Assembly (NCBI RefSeq): GCF_033958435.1
Contig: NC_134152.1
Location: 19,628,001 to 19,692,000 of the forward strand
DNA: 64,000 nucleotides
Direction of reading: 5' to 3'
Source of the DNA: Carettochelys insculpta
Lineage: Eukaryota > Chordata > Testudines > Carettochelyidae
The translations under genes were made by a program, and so were the position numbers. A model generated the notes under the pieces. It did not search any database, was not told the DNA's origin, and saw only the letters and a program-made list of their open reading frames with translations. Of this stretch, positions 1-10,836 are shown piece by piece. The first letter of the stretch is position 1. Each line of letters starts with the position of its first letter.

Positions 1-340
1 ACAAGGTTAAAGCAATCAAAGGAAGAAAGAGTTTGTTCAAGTAAATTTTGAACCAGTCTAACTATTTTTGGGTTTCAGATTTTCTTAAAGTCTTAAAGCT
101 ACTGTGAGATTCAACGTTTTGGACCTCACAATTCTTGAAGGAAAGACTGAGTGGTCTAAATGAGCTTTGGATAGGGCCTGGTTTGGCTTGGCTTGGACAT
201 GTCCTGTACTCTCTCGCATGGTGTAAGCATGAGGTAGGGTTAAGTTATAGTCATGTTCTCAGAAAGTCATTAATAGTATAGGATGTAACTATGCATTGGC
301 ATGAACACTGCTGTTTTCCTGGTGTGTTTTTTAAACTCAG

Positions 341-640
341 AAGCTATGTCTGCACTAGAGAGTTTTGTTTTTAAAATTCACAGAGAGTCCACACTAAAAA
401 AAGCATTCTGTTGACACTAAATCAATAGAATGTGGCACTTTTGTTTATAGCCTTCTGCCTCTCCCTCACAAGGCAGAATGCCTTTCTCAACAGAACCATG
501 TTGATGCTCTGGGGGGCCCTCTGTTGGCAGACTAGCTTCCAGGTCAATGGGCAGCCCTGTCTGCTGTGCTTCTGGCTGGCCATTCTGTAGAGAGAGCAGC
601 TGGGCAGTCCAGCTACTCTCTGTTGACCAGTCCTTCATGT
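341..640. repeat. Degenerate miniature DNA element, TTGACA-rich family, copy 1
   Basis: The left end reads AGCTATGTCTGCACTAG, a variant of the GGCTACGTCTACAC terminus found on many elements here. The interior has TCTGTTGACACTAAATCAA, a shared GGGGGGCCCTCTGTTG block and repeated TGTTGAC motifs. A second copy of the family lies at 36159-36472 and shares the same order of blocks. The right terminus is not recognisable; the copy probably ends before the next element at 659. It is non-coding: ORFs across it are not conserved between the two copies. Confidence 0.6.
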
Positions 641-658
641 GGTAAACTTTGCGTGTTA

Positions 659-900
659 GTGGCTATGTCTACACTAGCCAAAAACTTCGAAATGGCCATG
701 CAAATGGCCATTTCCAAGTTTACTAATGAAGCACTGAAATACATATTCAGTGCCTCATTAGCATGCGGGTGGCTGCGGCACTTCGAAATTGATGCGGCTC
801 GCCGCCGCGCAGCTCATCTAGACAGGGCTCCTTTTCGAAAGGACCCCGGCTACTTCGAAGTCCCATTATTCCTATGAGCAGATGGGAACTGTAGCTCGCT
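659..900. repeat. Harbinger-type miniature element, truncated
   Basis: It opens with GGCTATGTCTACACTAGCC and contains the family hallmarks: paired TTCGAA motifs, CTCATTAGCATGC, and a TTTTCGAAAGGACCCC block. The same blocks recur in the elements at 13975-14349 and 17080-17510. No matching right terminus is found before another terminus begins at 1047, so this is a broken copy. What follows (900-1046) is moderately GC-rich and unassigned. Confidence 0.6.
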
Positions 901-1046
901 GGCAGACTGTGAACACTCTGTCTTCTTTAAGGGCTCCGAGCTGGAGGGAGATCCTGGAGTCTTCCTGGCCAGAGTAGTTATTTGGGCACACTGGGGAGGA
1001 GGGGCTGGAAGCTATTTATTTCGATATCGCCCCTTTCCCCGTCTAA

Positions 1047-1649
1047 GGCTACGTCTACACTAGCGAGGTCAGAAGATGCTAACGCCTCATTAGCATAACA
1101 GCAGCCACGGCAATTCAAAAGTGCCACTTTCGAATCATGTACTGCCCATGTAGACAGGGGCCTTTCAAAAGGACCCTCAAGTCTTCAAAAGACCCTTATT
1201 CCTATTGTGAAGACTGGGGGCTCCTTTCGAAAGGCCCCCATCTACAAGGGCGGCGTGCGATTCAAAAGCAGCACTTTCTAATCGCTGTGGCCACTATTAT
1301 GCTAATGAAACACTGCATATTCATGACAGCACCTCATTAGCATCCGACATTGGGGCAGGGGGCTGGACTCGATGGCCTCTCGAGGTCCCTTGCAGTCCTA
1401 GTATTCTATGATTCTATGACCTCAGTCATTACCATGCCCCTGCCGAAAGGGGCAGCTTGAATGGCACTTATTTCGAAATATCTATTTTGAAATAAGTGCT
1501 CTTCCTGATGGAAGTTTACTGGAACTGAAATAACACACCTGCTATTTTGAAATTATTTCGAAATAGTGTGTGAGTCATTTAGACATTTCAAAGTTATTTC
1601 GAAATAAGGTCTGTTGTTTTGAAACAGCTCACCTGTGTAGACGTAGCCT
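1047..1649. repeat. Composite Harbinger-type element with both termini
   Basis: The left terminus GGCTACGTCTACAC and the right terminus GTGTAGACGTAGCC are perfect inverted repeats of each other. The first 300 bp match the fold-back family at 17 kb (TTCGAAAGG blocks, CTCATTAGCAT). The last 190 bp match the TATTTCGAAATA-rich family at 19.7 kb. A CR1 tail (1347-1418) sits at the junction region. The element therefore looks like two related families joined, or one nested inside the other. Confidence 0.65.
1347..1418 (+). mobile_element. CR1 LINE 3' tail nested in a Harbinger-type element
   Basis: The stretch reads GACTCGATGGCCTCTCGAGG, then CCCTTGCAGTCCTAG, and ends in ATTCTATGATTCTATGA. That is the classic CR1 3' UTR followed by its octamer terminal repeat (two units here). 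It is a very short 5'-truncated copy, as is typical of CR1. It interrupts the fold-back element between its CTCATTAGCATC and CATTACCATGCCCC blocks. Confidence 0.9.
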
Positions 1650-1744
1650 ATTGACATGTATTCAGAGTACTGCAAGTAAATCAGTTCAGTACACAATGTT
1701 GCATACATAAGGCATGAGGAGCCACTTATGTTCATGTTCAAAAT

Positions 1745-1979
1745 GGGGTGAGTCTACACTACTGCGCTGTATTGGGGCACCTGCTCCAGACGTGCTCTCC
1801 TGTCAGCACAACTATACCACATCATTGAGAGGCAGAAGCTATGTCAGTGGGAGAGTGACTCCCCGCTCTCCCCGCCACCCTGAGTGTGGCATAGTTTGGC
1901 TATTGCTTTAGGCCAATGTAACTTACGCCAGCCCTGAGTGACGTAAGTGGCACTGACTTAAGCAGTAGTGGAGACAAGA
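1745..1979. repeat. Short inverted-repeat DNA element
   Basis: The left end GTCTACACTACTGCGC is mirrored by the right end GCAGTAGTGGAGACAAGATC. The interior carries ACTTACGCCAGC and TGACGTAAGT, giving further internal symmetry. This is typical of a non-autonomous terminal-inverted-repeat element. No protein-coding capacity is visible, and the superfamily is not certain. Confidence 0.5.
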
Positions 1980-2002
1980 TCACAGTAACATCAGACTCAG
2001 TA

Positions 2003-2295
2003 CAGACTGAACCTCTCTCGTCCGGCATTCTCAGGACCTGAGCAGTGCCAAATGAGAGAATGTGCTGGATGATGGGAGGTCAATATTTTCTAGCACGTTA
2101 CTAACACTTCCACTGCTTCCTGGGCTCTTAGAAGACATTTAGGAGCAAATTAGAGCTAAATAACAGCAGAGAACACTGAGAGCCAGGACCGGTGTCTGTA
2201 AACACCCATGATAAGTGATCGTCCAGCTAACTAAAATCATGCCAGATTATGGAGTTTGCCAGATGAGAGGATTCTGGATTAGAAATGTTCTTCTG
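2003..2295. mobile_element. pogo/Tigger-like MITE, family 1, copy 1
   Basis: It begins CAGACTGAACCTCTCTCGTCC and ends in the decayed inverse of that terminus. It is flanked on both sides by TA (2001-2002 and 2296-2297), the target duplication of Tc1/mariner-type transposons. The terminus and internal blocks (AGACATTTAGG, GAACACTGAGAGCCAGGAC) recur at 21645-22041 and 25475-25793, and related termini at 58078 and 60282. It is non-autonomous. The Tigger assignment rests on terminus style and TA, not on a transposase. Confidence 0.75.
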
Positions 2296-2302
2296 TAATT
2301 GC

Positions 2303-2760
2303 CTACACTTGTTGATTAGGCTCCTTGTTTTGGGGAACTTTAGCAAAATGTCTTGTCCTCTTGCAGCAGCTGCATTGAGATGCCTTTCCAGGATACGTTG
2401 TGTAGCAGTAACATACTTTTCTTTATTGTTCTGAAGTCACCAGGCTATGATTTCTCCTTTGCATTGCCCTTGTAATGTTTGAACTGATTGTTGTAATAAA
2501 CATCTGTGTGGGTTGCATGGCTTGGATTACACCTGCTGCACAGTGCAGGCTCATTATTTTTGCCTCCACTACAGCTGACTTGATGTGATTAGCAGTGCTT
2601 ATGGCTTTCTGTAATGTCAGATCCAATACAAGTAGTAGGTGTGCACTGAGAGGGGACCCAACTATTTTCTTCACATGCCAATCGTGAACCACTTCATCTT
2701 CAATGTTGCCAAAATTACATTTGACAACCAATTCCTTTAAAGCAGCAACATAGATTCCTG
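2303..2760 (-). pseudogene. Ty3/gypsy-type gag fragment with degenerate zinc knuckle
   Basis: One minus-strand frame encodes VVKCNFGNIEDEVVHDWHVK and then DLTLQKAISTA. This resembles the conserved gag segment of gypsy-like retrotransposons (L..L...C.FG...D..IRD..V.G, then LTL.KAI..A). The frame has a single stop at 2423-2425. It then continues into QCSCCKRTRHFAKV (2333-2374), which has CX2CX4HX4 spacing exactly as in a gag zinc knuckle, with the final Cys replaced by Pro. It is therefore a dead nucleic-acid-binding gag remnant. No protease, reverse transcriptase or LTRs are seen nearby. A gypsy-derived domesticated gene is a remote alternative, but the stop codon argues against it. Confidence 0.7.
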
Positions 2761-2814
2761 TAGCTTCTGTTCATGCTGGTGAAATGTATGGAGTGTGGCT
2801 ACTATATGTAGTGT

Positions 2815-2816
<2 letters not shown>

Positions 2817-2857
<41 letters not shown>
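2817..2857. repeat. (AC)n microsatellite
   Basis: About twenty uninterrupted AC units. It creates an artificial VCVCVC run on the minus strand. It is probably polymorphic in length. Confidence 0.98.
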
Positions 2858-2859
<2 letters not shown>

Positions 2860-4570
2860 GTCCTCTGTAACACAGTAAGTGCATTATCTTATTTATCTGC
2901 TTCAACATAGTGAATAAGCAGAGTGTGTTGTCATTAAGAGCAGTTGGAGGCACAGCTGGGCTTTGAAGAAACAGGGCAGGTGGACTTGGGGTCAGGAGAG
3001 CTCTTAGCATCCCCAGTTTGTGGAACAGCAGAGGCCAAGGGCAAAATGCAACAAGGGTTTTTTAATTAAAACAACAATCAGTACAGCTCCACTAGCAGCT
3101 GAAGCACAGAGGCCCTTGACTCAGCTGTGACATCCATCTACTTGCATTTTTTCCCCGCTTCCTTTTAGTTTTTCCACACTTCAACTAAAATTCCCTGATG
3201 CAATTGTTGACCAAGCAACATCACAGTATACCCAAGCCCACAAGAGCAGAAATTGGATGCTGCAGTTTTTCTGCTGATATAACCCTAGAAACAAAGGGAA
3301 ACAACGGTAAACAGAGAGATGATATTCCAAGATCTTGGCAGCAAAGAAATTGAAGAACACAACCTTAGCAAGAAAGGTAGAGCAGCAGGGCTCAAGAATA
3401 AAGACAGGTACTGAAGCCACGGATTGGCCAATTGGAAATGTTTGGATATTTTCAGGCCCTGGGAGACAGGTGATAGTTTGCTATTTGTTTGCTACTCTGT
3501 GAGTACTGATGGACTGGTTGTGAGCCGAACTTCCCTTGGGAACCTGACAGTCACTGTAGCGTTAGGTTTGACGCAGGTTAAAATAGTCGCATGTCCTTAA
3601 TATCACATCTAAACTAACATACTGGACCAATTTCATCATGGTGTCAGACCACTGATGCCGGTAGAATTATAGCAAGCATGAATTTTAGCCACTAAGTAGC
3701 GGGGGGCGGGGGGAAGGTGCATGTACACATCCAAGTAGTAAGTTAGAGAGCCGCCGGAGGGAAAGGGAAGGGAGCGCATAATCTCTGAAGAGAGAGAAAA
3801 TGCCTTCAAAAGGGAAAGTCAAATTGCCATTGAGGGAGCCATTCCTGCCAGGTTATTTAGCTAAATGGACACTAAGCATGGTATATTTCCATGCTTTCAG
3901 CCAGATGACCCCTTTCCATGAGGGAGCCCACAGATAATTTATAATATGCTCAGTATGCTTTTGTTCTATTATCAGCCAATCATACTGAAGTTGTATCTTT
4001 AGAAAAACGGGATGCTCCTACCACAAATTGTGACACATAGAGGTTAGACCGAGTATCCCAGAATCTGAAAACACAAAGGAGAGGGCTATCCCACAGAGCA
4101 TCGTATGCTCGATAAAGATGATTTTTAACAACCCCTAGAGCTGATCAGTAATATCACTTTGGTGTTTTATTACAGCTAGTTTGTCCTGACTGTTGGGAAA
4201 TACACATAGTATTATACAGAAGGTAGTGAAAATATTCACTACTTACCTTGTTCTGAAGATGTTGTCTCACTTTCTCCTTGAAAAGTTCACTTATTTAATA
4301 AGCAATGAGGATAGTGTCCCAAACACCAGCATATGGTAACTGTTTCAACCTTGGCAAAATAAACGTCTGCACATTTTTATCCAACAGCCTGGGCATTGTG
4401 CTATTATAGCTTCACTGATACATGGAAATTTGCATAGTGTTATCCATCATTATTTGCAGCGCTGGTTATTAATTTGCACCTATAATTGACCTGAGGTAAA
4501 TACCAACTGTGGCCCTGTCAGATAATTTATACTATGCAACCCTTTTGCATGCAAAACAAGGTTTGATTAG
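2860..4570. other. Unassigned, AT-rich unique sequence
   Basis: I see no recognisable gene, terminal inverted repeat or LINE tail here. A short G-run (about 3700-3711) and purine-rich stretches around 3750-3830 are the only low-complexity features. Confidence 0.5.
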
Positions 4571-4984
4571 ATTAGAGTGACCATATTTTCCTAGGGTGAA
4601 TACAGGACACCCGGTAAAATTGCTTGTATGCAAGCGAGTTCAACAGCAGAACTATGCAGTGCCCACACCCCAACCTGCTAAACAAGTTCTTCCAGGGCCT
4701 AGTGGGGGACGAGGGAGCCATAGGGGTCTGGGCTGAGGAGGAATCAAGTTTAAGTGTAGTACAACTTCTATTTTGGGGGCTGGGGCCAGCAGGGTCAAGC
4801 CTCTCCATAGGGCAAATCTGGAGAGGAGGTGCCATCTCCACCCTGACTCAGCCAGCAGGCCACCCGGCTTGTCTTGGTTGTAGTGGAGGAGGTGCTACCA
4901 GCAAATATTGCTCAAAAGCGGGGAGTGCTCAGCTCAGAAAGTCTAAAAACAGCTCAGGGTGCAGGAAAAGGGTAGGTCAGGGGC

Positions 4985-5355
4985 AGTGAGGGGTAGCTAG
5001 GGGCTGTGTGAGAACAGGGAGGCTAGGAGCAGGGTAGCCAGTGGCTGTGTGCAGACAGGAGGTAGCTGAGAGTGTAGGAAGCAGGTAGCTATGGACTGTA
5101 TACAGACAGGGTGGCTGAGGCTGTAAGCAGGGGGCAGCTAGGGACTGTGTATGGGTAGGTGGGTTGCTCAGGGTGTGGGGAAGGAGTAGCTAGGGCTGGA
5201 TGTGGAGACAGGATAGTTCAGGATGCAGGGAAAGGGCACCTGGGTCTGTGTGTGAGCAGAGGAAGCCTGGGGGTGCAGGATGGGCTAGCTACAGGCTGTG
5301 TGCAGGCAGTGGGTAGCTCAAGGTACAGGGAAGGGGTAAACTAGAGGTTGTGTGC
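4985..5355. repeat. Degenerate ~50-bp minisatellite
   Basis: Eight diverged units share a core like GTAGCTAGGGGCTGTGTGCA followed by GACAGG. The GCTGTGTG-like core begins at about 5003, 5044, 5094, 5143, 5194, 5244, 5294 and 5346, so the spacing is 41-52 bp. It is GC-rich and G-biased on the plus strand. ORFs through it are artefacts of the repeat. Confidence 0.85.
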
Positions 5356-5762
5356 TAGGAGGGCTCCCCTGCAGGCCCTCACCCCTGCAGGTCTTACCAG
5401 CTGTGTGAGAATAGGGGGATTGGTGCTGGTGGGTGTGGTGAGGGCAGCTTTAACTCCCTGTACCAGCAGCAGCAAGAGGAGAGGAGGGACAAGCATCACT
5501 GCCTGGGCCATAGCATTAACCCACTGCCTGGCTCTGGCTTCTTGCTTCCAAACCAGATGGGAGCAGGCAGAGGAGGAGGTGTGGGGTGCGTGGAGCTGTC
5601 CCTCAGGCTGCCCTGCAGTTTGAGGTGGGGGGCAACATCCAAGGTGCCCCTGAGCTCTAGCCATGGGCTCAGCGGATGTCTGCATCATGGGGAGCCCTGG
5701 GGATCTAGGGTTCTGCTCTGCTGCAGGCTTCAGCAGGAGGAAGAGGGGAAGACCAGAGATCA

Positions 5763-5812
5763 GAGCTTCAGCCCCATGGCTCAGCTTCAGCCCCATGGCT
5801 CAGCTTCAGCCC
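5763..5812. repeat. 19-bp tandem repeat, 2.6 copies
   Basis: The unit CAGCTTCAGCCCCATGGCT is repeated almost perfectly, with one substitution in the first unit. It lies in the GC-rich interior of the old element described at 4575. Confidence 0.9.
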
Positions 5813-5949
5813 TTTCGGGGTAGCCAAGGCTTGGGCATTCAGCCCCAGGGCTCTCTGCTTCTGTGGGGGTTGGGGCAATGCCAGGGACTGGGGCTTCGGA
5901 CTGGGGCTTCAGACTGGGGGCGAGGGGGTGGAGGACTAGAAGGTTTCAA

Positions 5950-6333
5950 TTATTAGAGGGGTAGCCATGATAGTCTGTATCTTCAGAAACAACAAGAAGT
6001 TCTGTGGCACCTTATAGACTAGCAGGTATTTTGGAGCATAAGCTTTTGCAGGCAAAGACCCGCCATTGTCACATGCATGAGTGGGGCGGGGGGGTTCAGA
6101 GGAAGATTTAAAGAGGGGGAATCCTCCCGATGAACTGACTTGTTTTCTCCTCTCTTGATGTTCACTACTCCACATTAACTGCTGCTAATGGGCCATTTCC
6201 ACCCTGACTGAACAGACCTTGTCAGCTCTGGCCTTCCCCTTTACTGAGACCCCCTTTTTAAATCCACCTCTGAACCCGCCCACCACTCATGCATTTGATG
6301 AAGCAGGTCTTTGCCCATGAAAGCTTATGCTCC
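5950..6333 (-). mobile_element. Penelope-like element tail (family A) with inverted end and TSD
   Basis: The left part, read on the minus strand, is the family tail: HHR-like region, TATAAGGTGCCACAG, then GGCTACCCCTC. The right end (6290-6333) carries the HHR-like segment again in the opposite orientation (TTTGATGAAG, GGTCTTTGCCCATGAAAGC). The insertion is bounded by a perfect 10-bp direct repeat AAGGTTTCAA at 5940-5949 and 6334-6343. The interior (6080-6290) is unique to this copy among those in the window. The orientation follows the coding copy at 58920-59645. Confidence 0.85.
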
Positions 6334-6775
6334 AAGGTTTCAACTGCATTCCTGTTAGCACCTCAGAAGGTGCTGGGGCTCAGGCCCTGGGTTTCAGCCT
6401 GGTGGTCCCTGACAAGTGCTTATGAACCCCTGTTGAGAACCTTGCCATAAGTTTCACACATGGAGGGTTTACACACATTCCTACTCCCCCCTCCCACACA
6501 CACACACACTCTCACGGCTGCCCCTCCTCTGACCTGGCATTGCCACCTCTCTGTCAGGGCTGAGGCCAATATGTGCTCTCCTGGACCAGCCACCACCTCC
6601 CCGCATTCACCCATCGGGTGCAAACAAGAGGTGGTTGGAGCTGCACCAGTGATTGACCAGTGGGGGAGTGGAAAATACAGGACACTTTGTCCATTTTTTT
6701 TTTTTTTAAAAAGCAGACACGTGGAAGAGGACTTAAATACAGGACTGACCCATTAGAAATAGGACAGATGGTATA

Positions 6776-9700
6776 GATTAAGTTATCTGAAGAAGTATAC
6801 CAATATAATATACATACCCTTATCTTTTTAGGTTAGGTTACTGAGGAAGTTGTGGCAAAAACCATTTGAGCGTCTTCTGGGGGCCCCTGTTTTCTTTGCA
6901 TTATTTCAAATTTTATCATGCTGAGACCAAGAGACATGAGCTGACGGCTGATATAAAAGGTAATAAATTTATGTGGTTGAATTGTTCCTTTGCGTTTGTC
7001 TTTTCTGTGCATTCAGTGGGAATTATTCCAGAATATAAATGCACAAAATAAGCACAGAAGAGATGCTAAATATTCCTTTTGGCAGATTCTACTATGGATG
7101 CAGATGGTTATAGCCTCCAGTAGCACAAATGTCCAAGCAGTCTCCCAGAGGAGTGCTTGCTGCAGTAAGCTAGTCTAGGAGTTCACAAGGTCATGAGTTA
7201 CTGTGGCATGATCTACGTCATGTAACAAAGTGCATATGGAAAGGGAGTGTTTAGCTACCCAGACTAACTGCAGATCCAGGAGCAACTGGGGAGCTGAAAA
7301 TATCTGCTAAATTGTGACCTCCCATGAGACAATGGAGTCATATTTCTCAAGAAAGGGGCAAATATATCATCCCATCTGAGCTTTCTCTTTTCTTATTAGT
7401 ATAGCTGCTTCCTTGTTTGGAATTCCCAGCCAAATGACACCTACCCAAGCCAAGAATTCTGCATCTCTTCGGTCCAAGCAGCTCAAAGTCCCCTTTGTGC
7501 TCCTGGAGCCATTCAGAAGAAAGTTAACTTAGGCTGAGGAATTGCCCTTTAAGTTTACTTTTTTCCATATCTCTTCAAAAATGCTAGGATAGCATCCAGG
7601 GTACTGTCAATTGTCCTGTGACAGAGAACCACTTAGAGTTGATAATTTTTTTTTATATGTGGCTGGATTTAGGGATGTCACATCTTTAAATCACTGGTTT
7701 CTTCATTTTACAACATGGCTTTTGGTACAGTTCACTTCTGTGTAGCTGTAGCTGATTTGTCATTACAGGAAGGCAACTTCAACAGATCGATTTACTAGGT
7801 AATAATTGGATTTCAGAGCAATTGCAAGAAAAAAAAAGCCCTCTTGGATTTTACATGATGCCATATCCTGTAGATAACTCAATAAGCTTTATGTGTAAAA
7901 CTAATGTTGGGAAAATTGTCCAAGACAATCTCTTCTCCACAGATCCCAACTGAGGAGATGACACAAAATGTAATAATGAAATATAGTTTGATTATGTGGA
8001 AGGCAGAGGAGCTGATCCAACTTAAGCATTAAGGAATAAAAAAATAGACCAGTAAGAACAGTATTGGAAAGGGCTAGCAGGGCTGCTAATGGTTTAGGAA
8101 ACACCTATCACATGAGAGCAGTAAGAAAAGTCTCCAGAAGTAAGCAATATATATCACAAGAGAGAGAAAGAGGGAGCTGATAAGTTTCCCGTTGCCCATA
8201 ACTCACCAGCAGACAAAACTGAGCAGTGTGAATATTGAGTTCCATTGGCATGATGTTGAGCTGCTGTACCTGGGCCATTTCACGCTCCATGAACAGAATG
8301 TCTATTTGACAGTAGTACAGGTTCAACTGGCTGGTGAAAAGATAGAGCCAGATTTAGGCTGTGTTGATGATGTCATCATTCACTGGGGGGCAGTGGTGTC
8401 TCCTCATCAAAGATTGGAACCCTCTTGTGTTAGGCATTGTATGGACACATAGCTGAGGCAATGTATGGAGGTGCACAGGGGGGTCACATGCACTCTCCCC
8501 CCAGCATCACTCCTGACCCTCATTCATGTGTCAGATGATTTTGCACTGAGCCACCCTGGGGAGGGGGGTGGGACTGTCCCCACAGCCATCTGAAGTGGTG
8601 TGATGCTTCCATGGGAAGAGGCAAGTGGGGGTAGAGCTAGGGGATGGGGTGGGGTAGTGAGAGAGAGAGAGGGTGGGGCGGGCATGGGAGAGGGCATGGG
8701 TGGAGTATAGGCAGAGAGGTATAGGGCATAGGCATGAAGGAGGTAGAGCAGGGAAGGCACAGAGGCAAGGAGGGGGGCGAGGCAGGGGCACATGGCTGGT
8801 GGCACCCTGAAATCACTACACTTGCACCTCTGACACACAGTAACAGATGGAGCTTAGAATCTAAAAGGACGAGGCAGACATGGCATGGAAGAAAGGAAAG
8901 GAGTGATTACCTTGTGGGAGCTGAACCCCACAGATTGAAAGACTTGCCCATGGTCAAACAGGAGTCTAGGACAACCATTTCTCTCTTCATGTTTGTAGAA
9001 TGTCGTGGATCCTGAACCATGACTGGGGTCTCCTAAGATTTGGAGCAGTGTTTAAATATGTAAATATATAAAGTTATGACTTGAACCCTAATCTCTTGGT
9101 CAGGTCTTGACCAACAATGCAGTCCTTCTTTCTCCAATGGCAAACATTTTCCCACACTCATGTGACTTTTATTTTCTTTACTGTTTTGTTACAAAGAAGC
9201 ACACTGAACTCTGGAAAAATTACATCTCCCTGTCAAACTAATATCGCTCCTGGCAAATTCCAGCACTGTTAGTTTTTAGATAATAAAGCTCATGAATTTA
9301 ATAATAAATTATCCAAACTTTGACTTCCTTGCATTGACACGGCAATGTCAATAGTAAAATATACAATCTTTTGCATTTGACATGAAAACCAGAGGACAGC
9401 TGTATGAGTTCCAAAAGGCATGACTCTGGGTGTAGTGTTTTCTCCCAGGGCATCAGAAGCTGAGGTCCAGGTCTTCACATTTATTATCAGGCAAGCATTA
9501 TGGGAGTGATGAGTAAATATTCTCATTGTAATGTTCAGTCACTAATGGTCAGTAACTGTCACCTCATTTAGCTGTTGGTTGCACATTGCTTTTTTGCTTT
9601 TACAGACTCTGAAAGATTTTCATGCTAAGTAGGTTAATCTTTCCTCCCAGCTAAAAAACATAGTTAGGTGCAAGAATCCCCAAAGCAAGAAAAATTACTG

Positions 9701-10321
9701 CGAAAAAATTATGGAAGTGTAAATCAAGAAAGCAATATTGAACTTTAGAAGAGAGCATACAATAATATGACACTTTATTCCACTGCTGCCTCAGGTTTAT
9801 ATATGCTACTGTCACTTTTATACTGTTCTCCACCACTAGTAATTTTCTCTCAATCTAATTTTTATTTCCCAAGGGTTTCCCAAGGTTAAAAGTGCTAGGA
9901 AACCAATGACTATTCACTTGCCAAAGGACAATAAATTAAATTAACCATTGTTGGTAGCAGCTCTGATCAGAACTATTTATATGTAAATAGGTGCAAAGCC
10001 CTGATGGCGTGCTATATTATTAGCGTCCCATTGCAGATGCTGTTCATAAAATTAGAGGCCACTAGAAAAAGCATTTTTTTCTCTTCTCTTTTAAAGAAAA
10101 CATGTTAAGCCTAGACCATCCTGCAGGATCTGGCCCACTGACTCCAGGGCAAATAATGTGGACTTCAGGATTCTACATTTTTAAATCCCTTTGGAAGATG
10201 AGACTAGTCTCCTAAATCAATTAGATGTTGCAATGCTGCATGTAGCAATCCCTAAATATGTTGAATAATCTGTGCCTATATCTGGTAGCAATAGGAGAGG
10301 ACTAGGTCAGTATCTTATACC
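6776..10321. other. Mostly unique sequence with minor ancient repeat debris
   Basis: No exon-like ORF is recognised. 8390-8455 resembles the old amniote SINE segment GTGTTAGGCATTGTATGGAC followed by ACATAG. 8930-8965 (GACTTGCCCATGGTCAAACA) resembles a MIR-type core. 9040-9075 is AT-rich. Everything else is unassigned. Confidence 0.5.
8530..8790. repeat. Purine-rich, GGG/GA low-complexity tract
   Basis: The plus strand is dominated by GGGG, GAGAGA and GGCA runs, with GAGAGAGAGAG near 8660. The long minus-strand proline-rich ORFs here are a composition artefact. Confidence 0.8.
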
Positions 10322-10329
10322 CACTAAAC

Positions 10330-10828
10330 CAGGGATCTGCAACCCGCGGCTCCAGAGCTGCACACAGCTCCTTAAGGACTTCTTTGTGGCTCCCAATTCT
10401 ATAATTGCAAAATTAAAAAAAAAAAAAAAAAAATCCTGATTATTTGTGATAAATGGTGAACATCTAAAAGCCCAACAGTGAAGAACTCATATCTAAATAA
10501 CAAATGATATGTGATATCAAAACATTGGCTAACTCTCCCTTTAATATGTGCCATGCATTGTGGGTTATGATACTGTATCTGTGTTTTGATCATGTTGCTA
10601 ATAAAGTCTTGATTTTGAAAACGAAGCTTGCGGCATTCCTGCTGCAAAGGGCAACGTGCAATTTCAGAAAGAAAGCAGAAATTAACAAGTTACAAAAAAC
10701 ATGGTTTGTTTGTTTTTTTATTAAGGACTGTCTCCTATTCACATGTACTGCATCTCTTGAATTATAGATTTTGTTTTAACCAAATTCAAAAAAATGGCTC
10801 TTCTTGCTGTTCCAGTTGCCGACCCCTG
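10330..10828. mobile_element. Non-autonomous hAT element (CAGGGGTCTGCAACC family), copy 1
   Basis: The 499-bp unit starts CAGGGATCTGCAACC and ends GGTTGCCGACCCCTG-like (GTTGCCGACCCCTG), so the two ends are inverted repeats. The 8-bp flanks CACTAAAC and TACTAAAC match 7/8, as expected for hAT. The interior includes an A-run (10414-10431) and CTAAAAGCCCAACA. It is shared with the copies at 27603-28580 and 29455-29815. No transposase is present. Confidence 0.9.
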
Positions 10829-10836
10829 TACTAAAC

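Larger units (their letters stand above)
4575..6775. repeat. Old, possibly DNA-transposon-like element carrying later insertions
   Basis: The left edge reads GTGACCATATTTTCC followed by ATACAGGACACCC. The right edge has ATACAGGACTGACCC, AGGACAGATGGT and, upstream, AAATACAGGACAC. The repeated ATACAGGACAC motif near both ends and the roughly inverse GACCAT/ATGGT termini suggest one ancient interspersed unit. It is split by a minisatellite (4985-5355) and a Penelope-like insertion (5950-6333). The terminal symmetry is weak, so the boundary and class are tentative. Confidence 0.4.

Noticed and set aside
2771..3010. ORF with a VCVCVC run
   Set aside because: Direct translation of the (AC)n microsatellite.
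4624..4989. 121-codon plus-strand ORF
   Set aside because: It starts in an old repeat terminus and runs toward the minisatellite. No motif is recognised.
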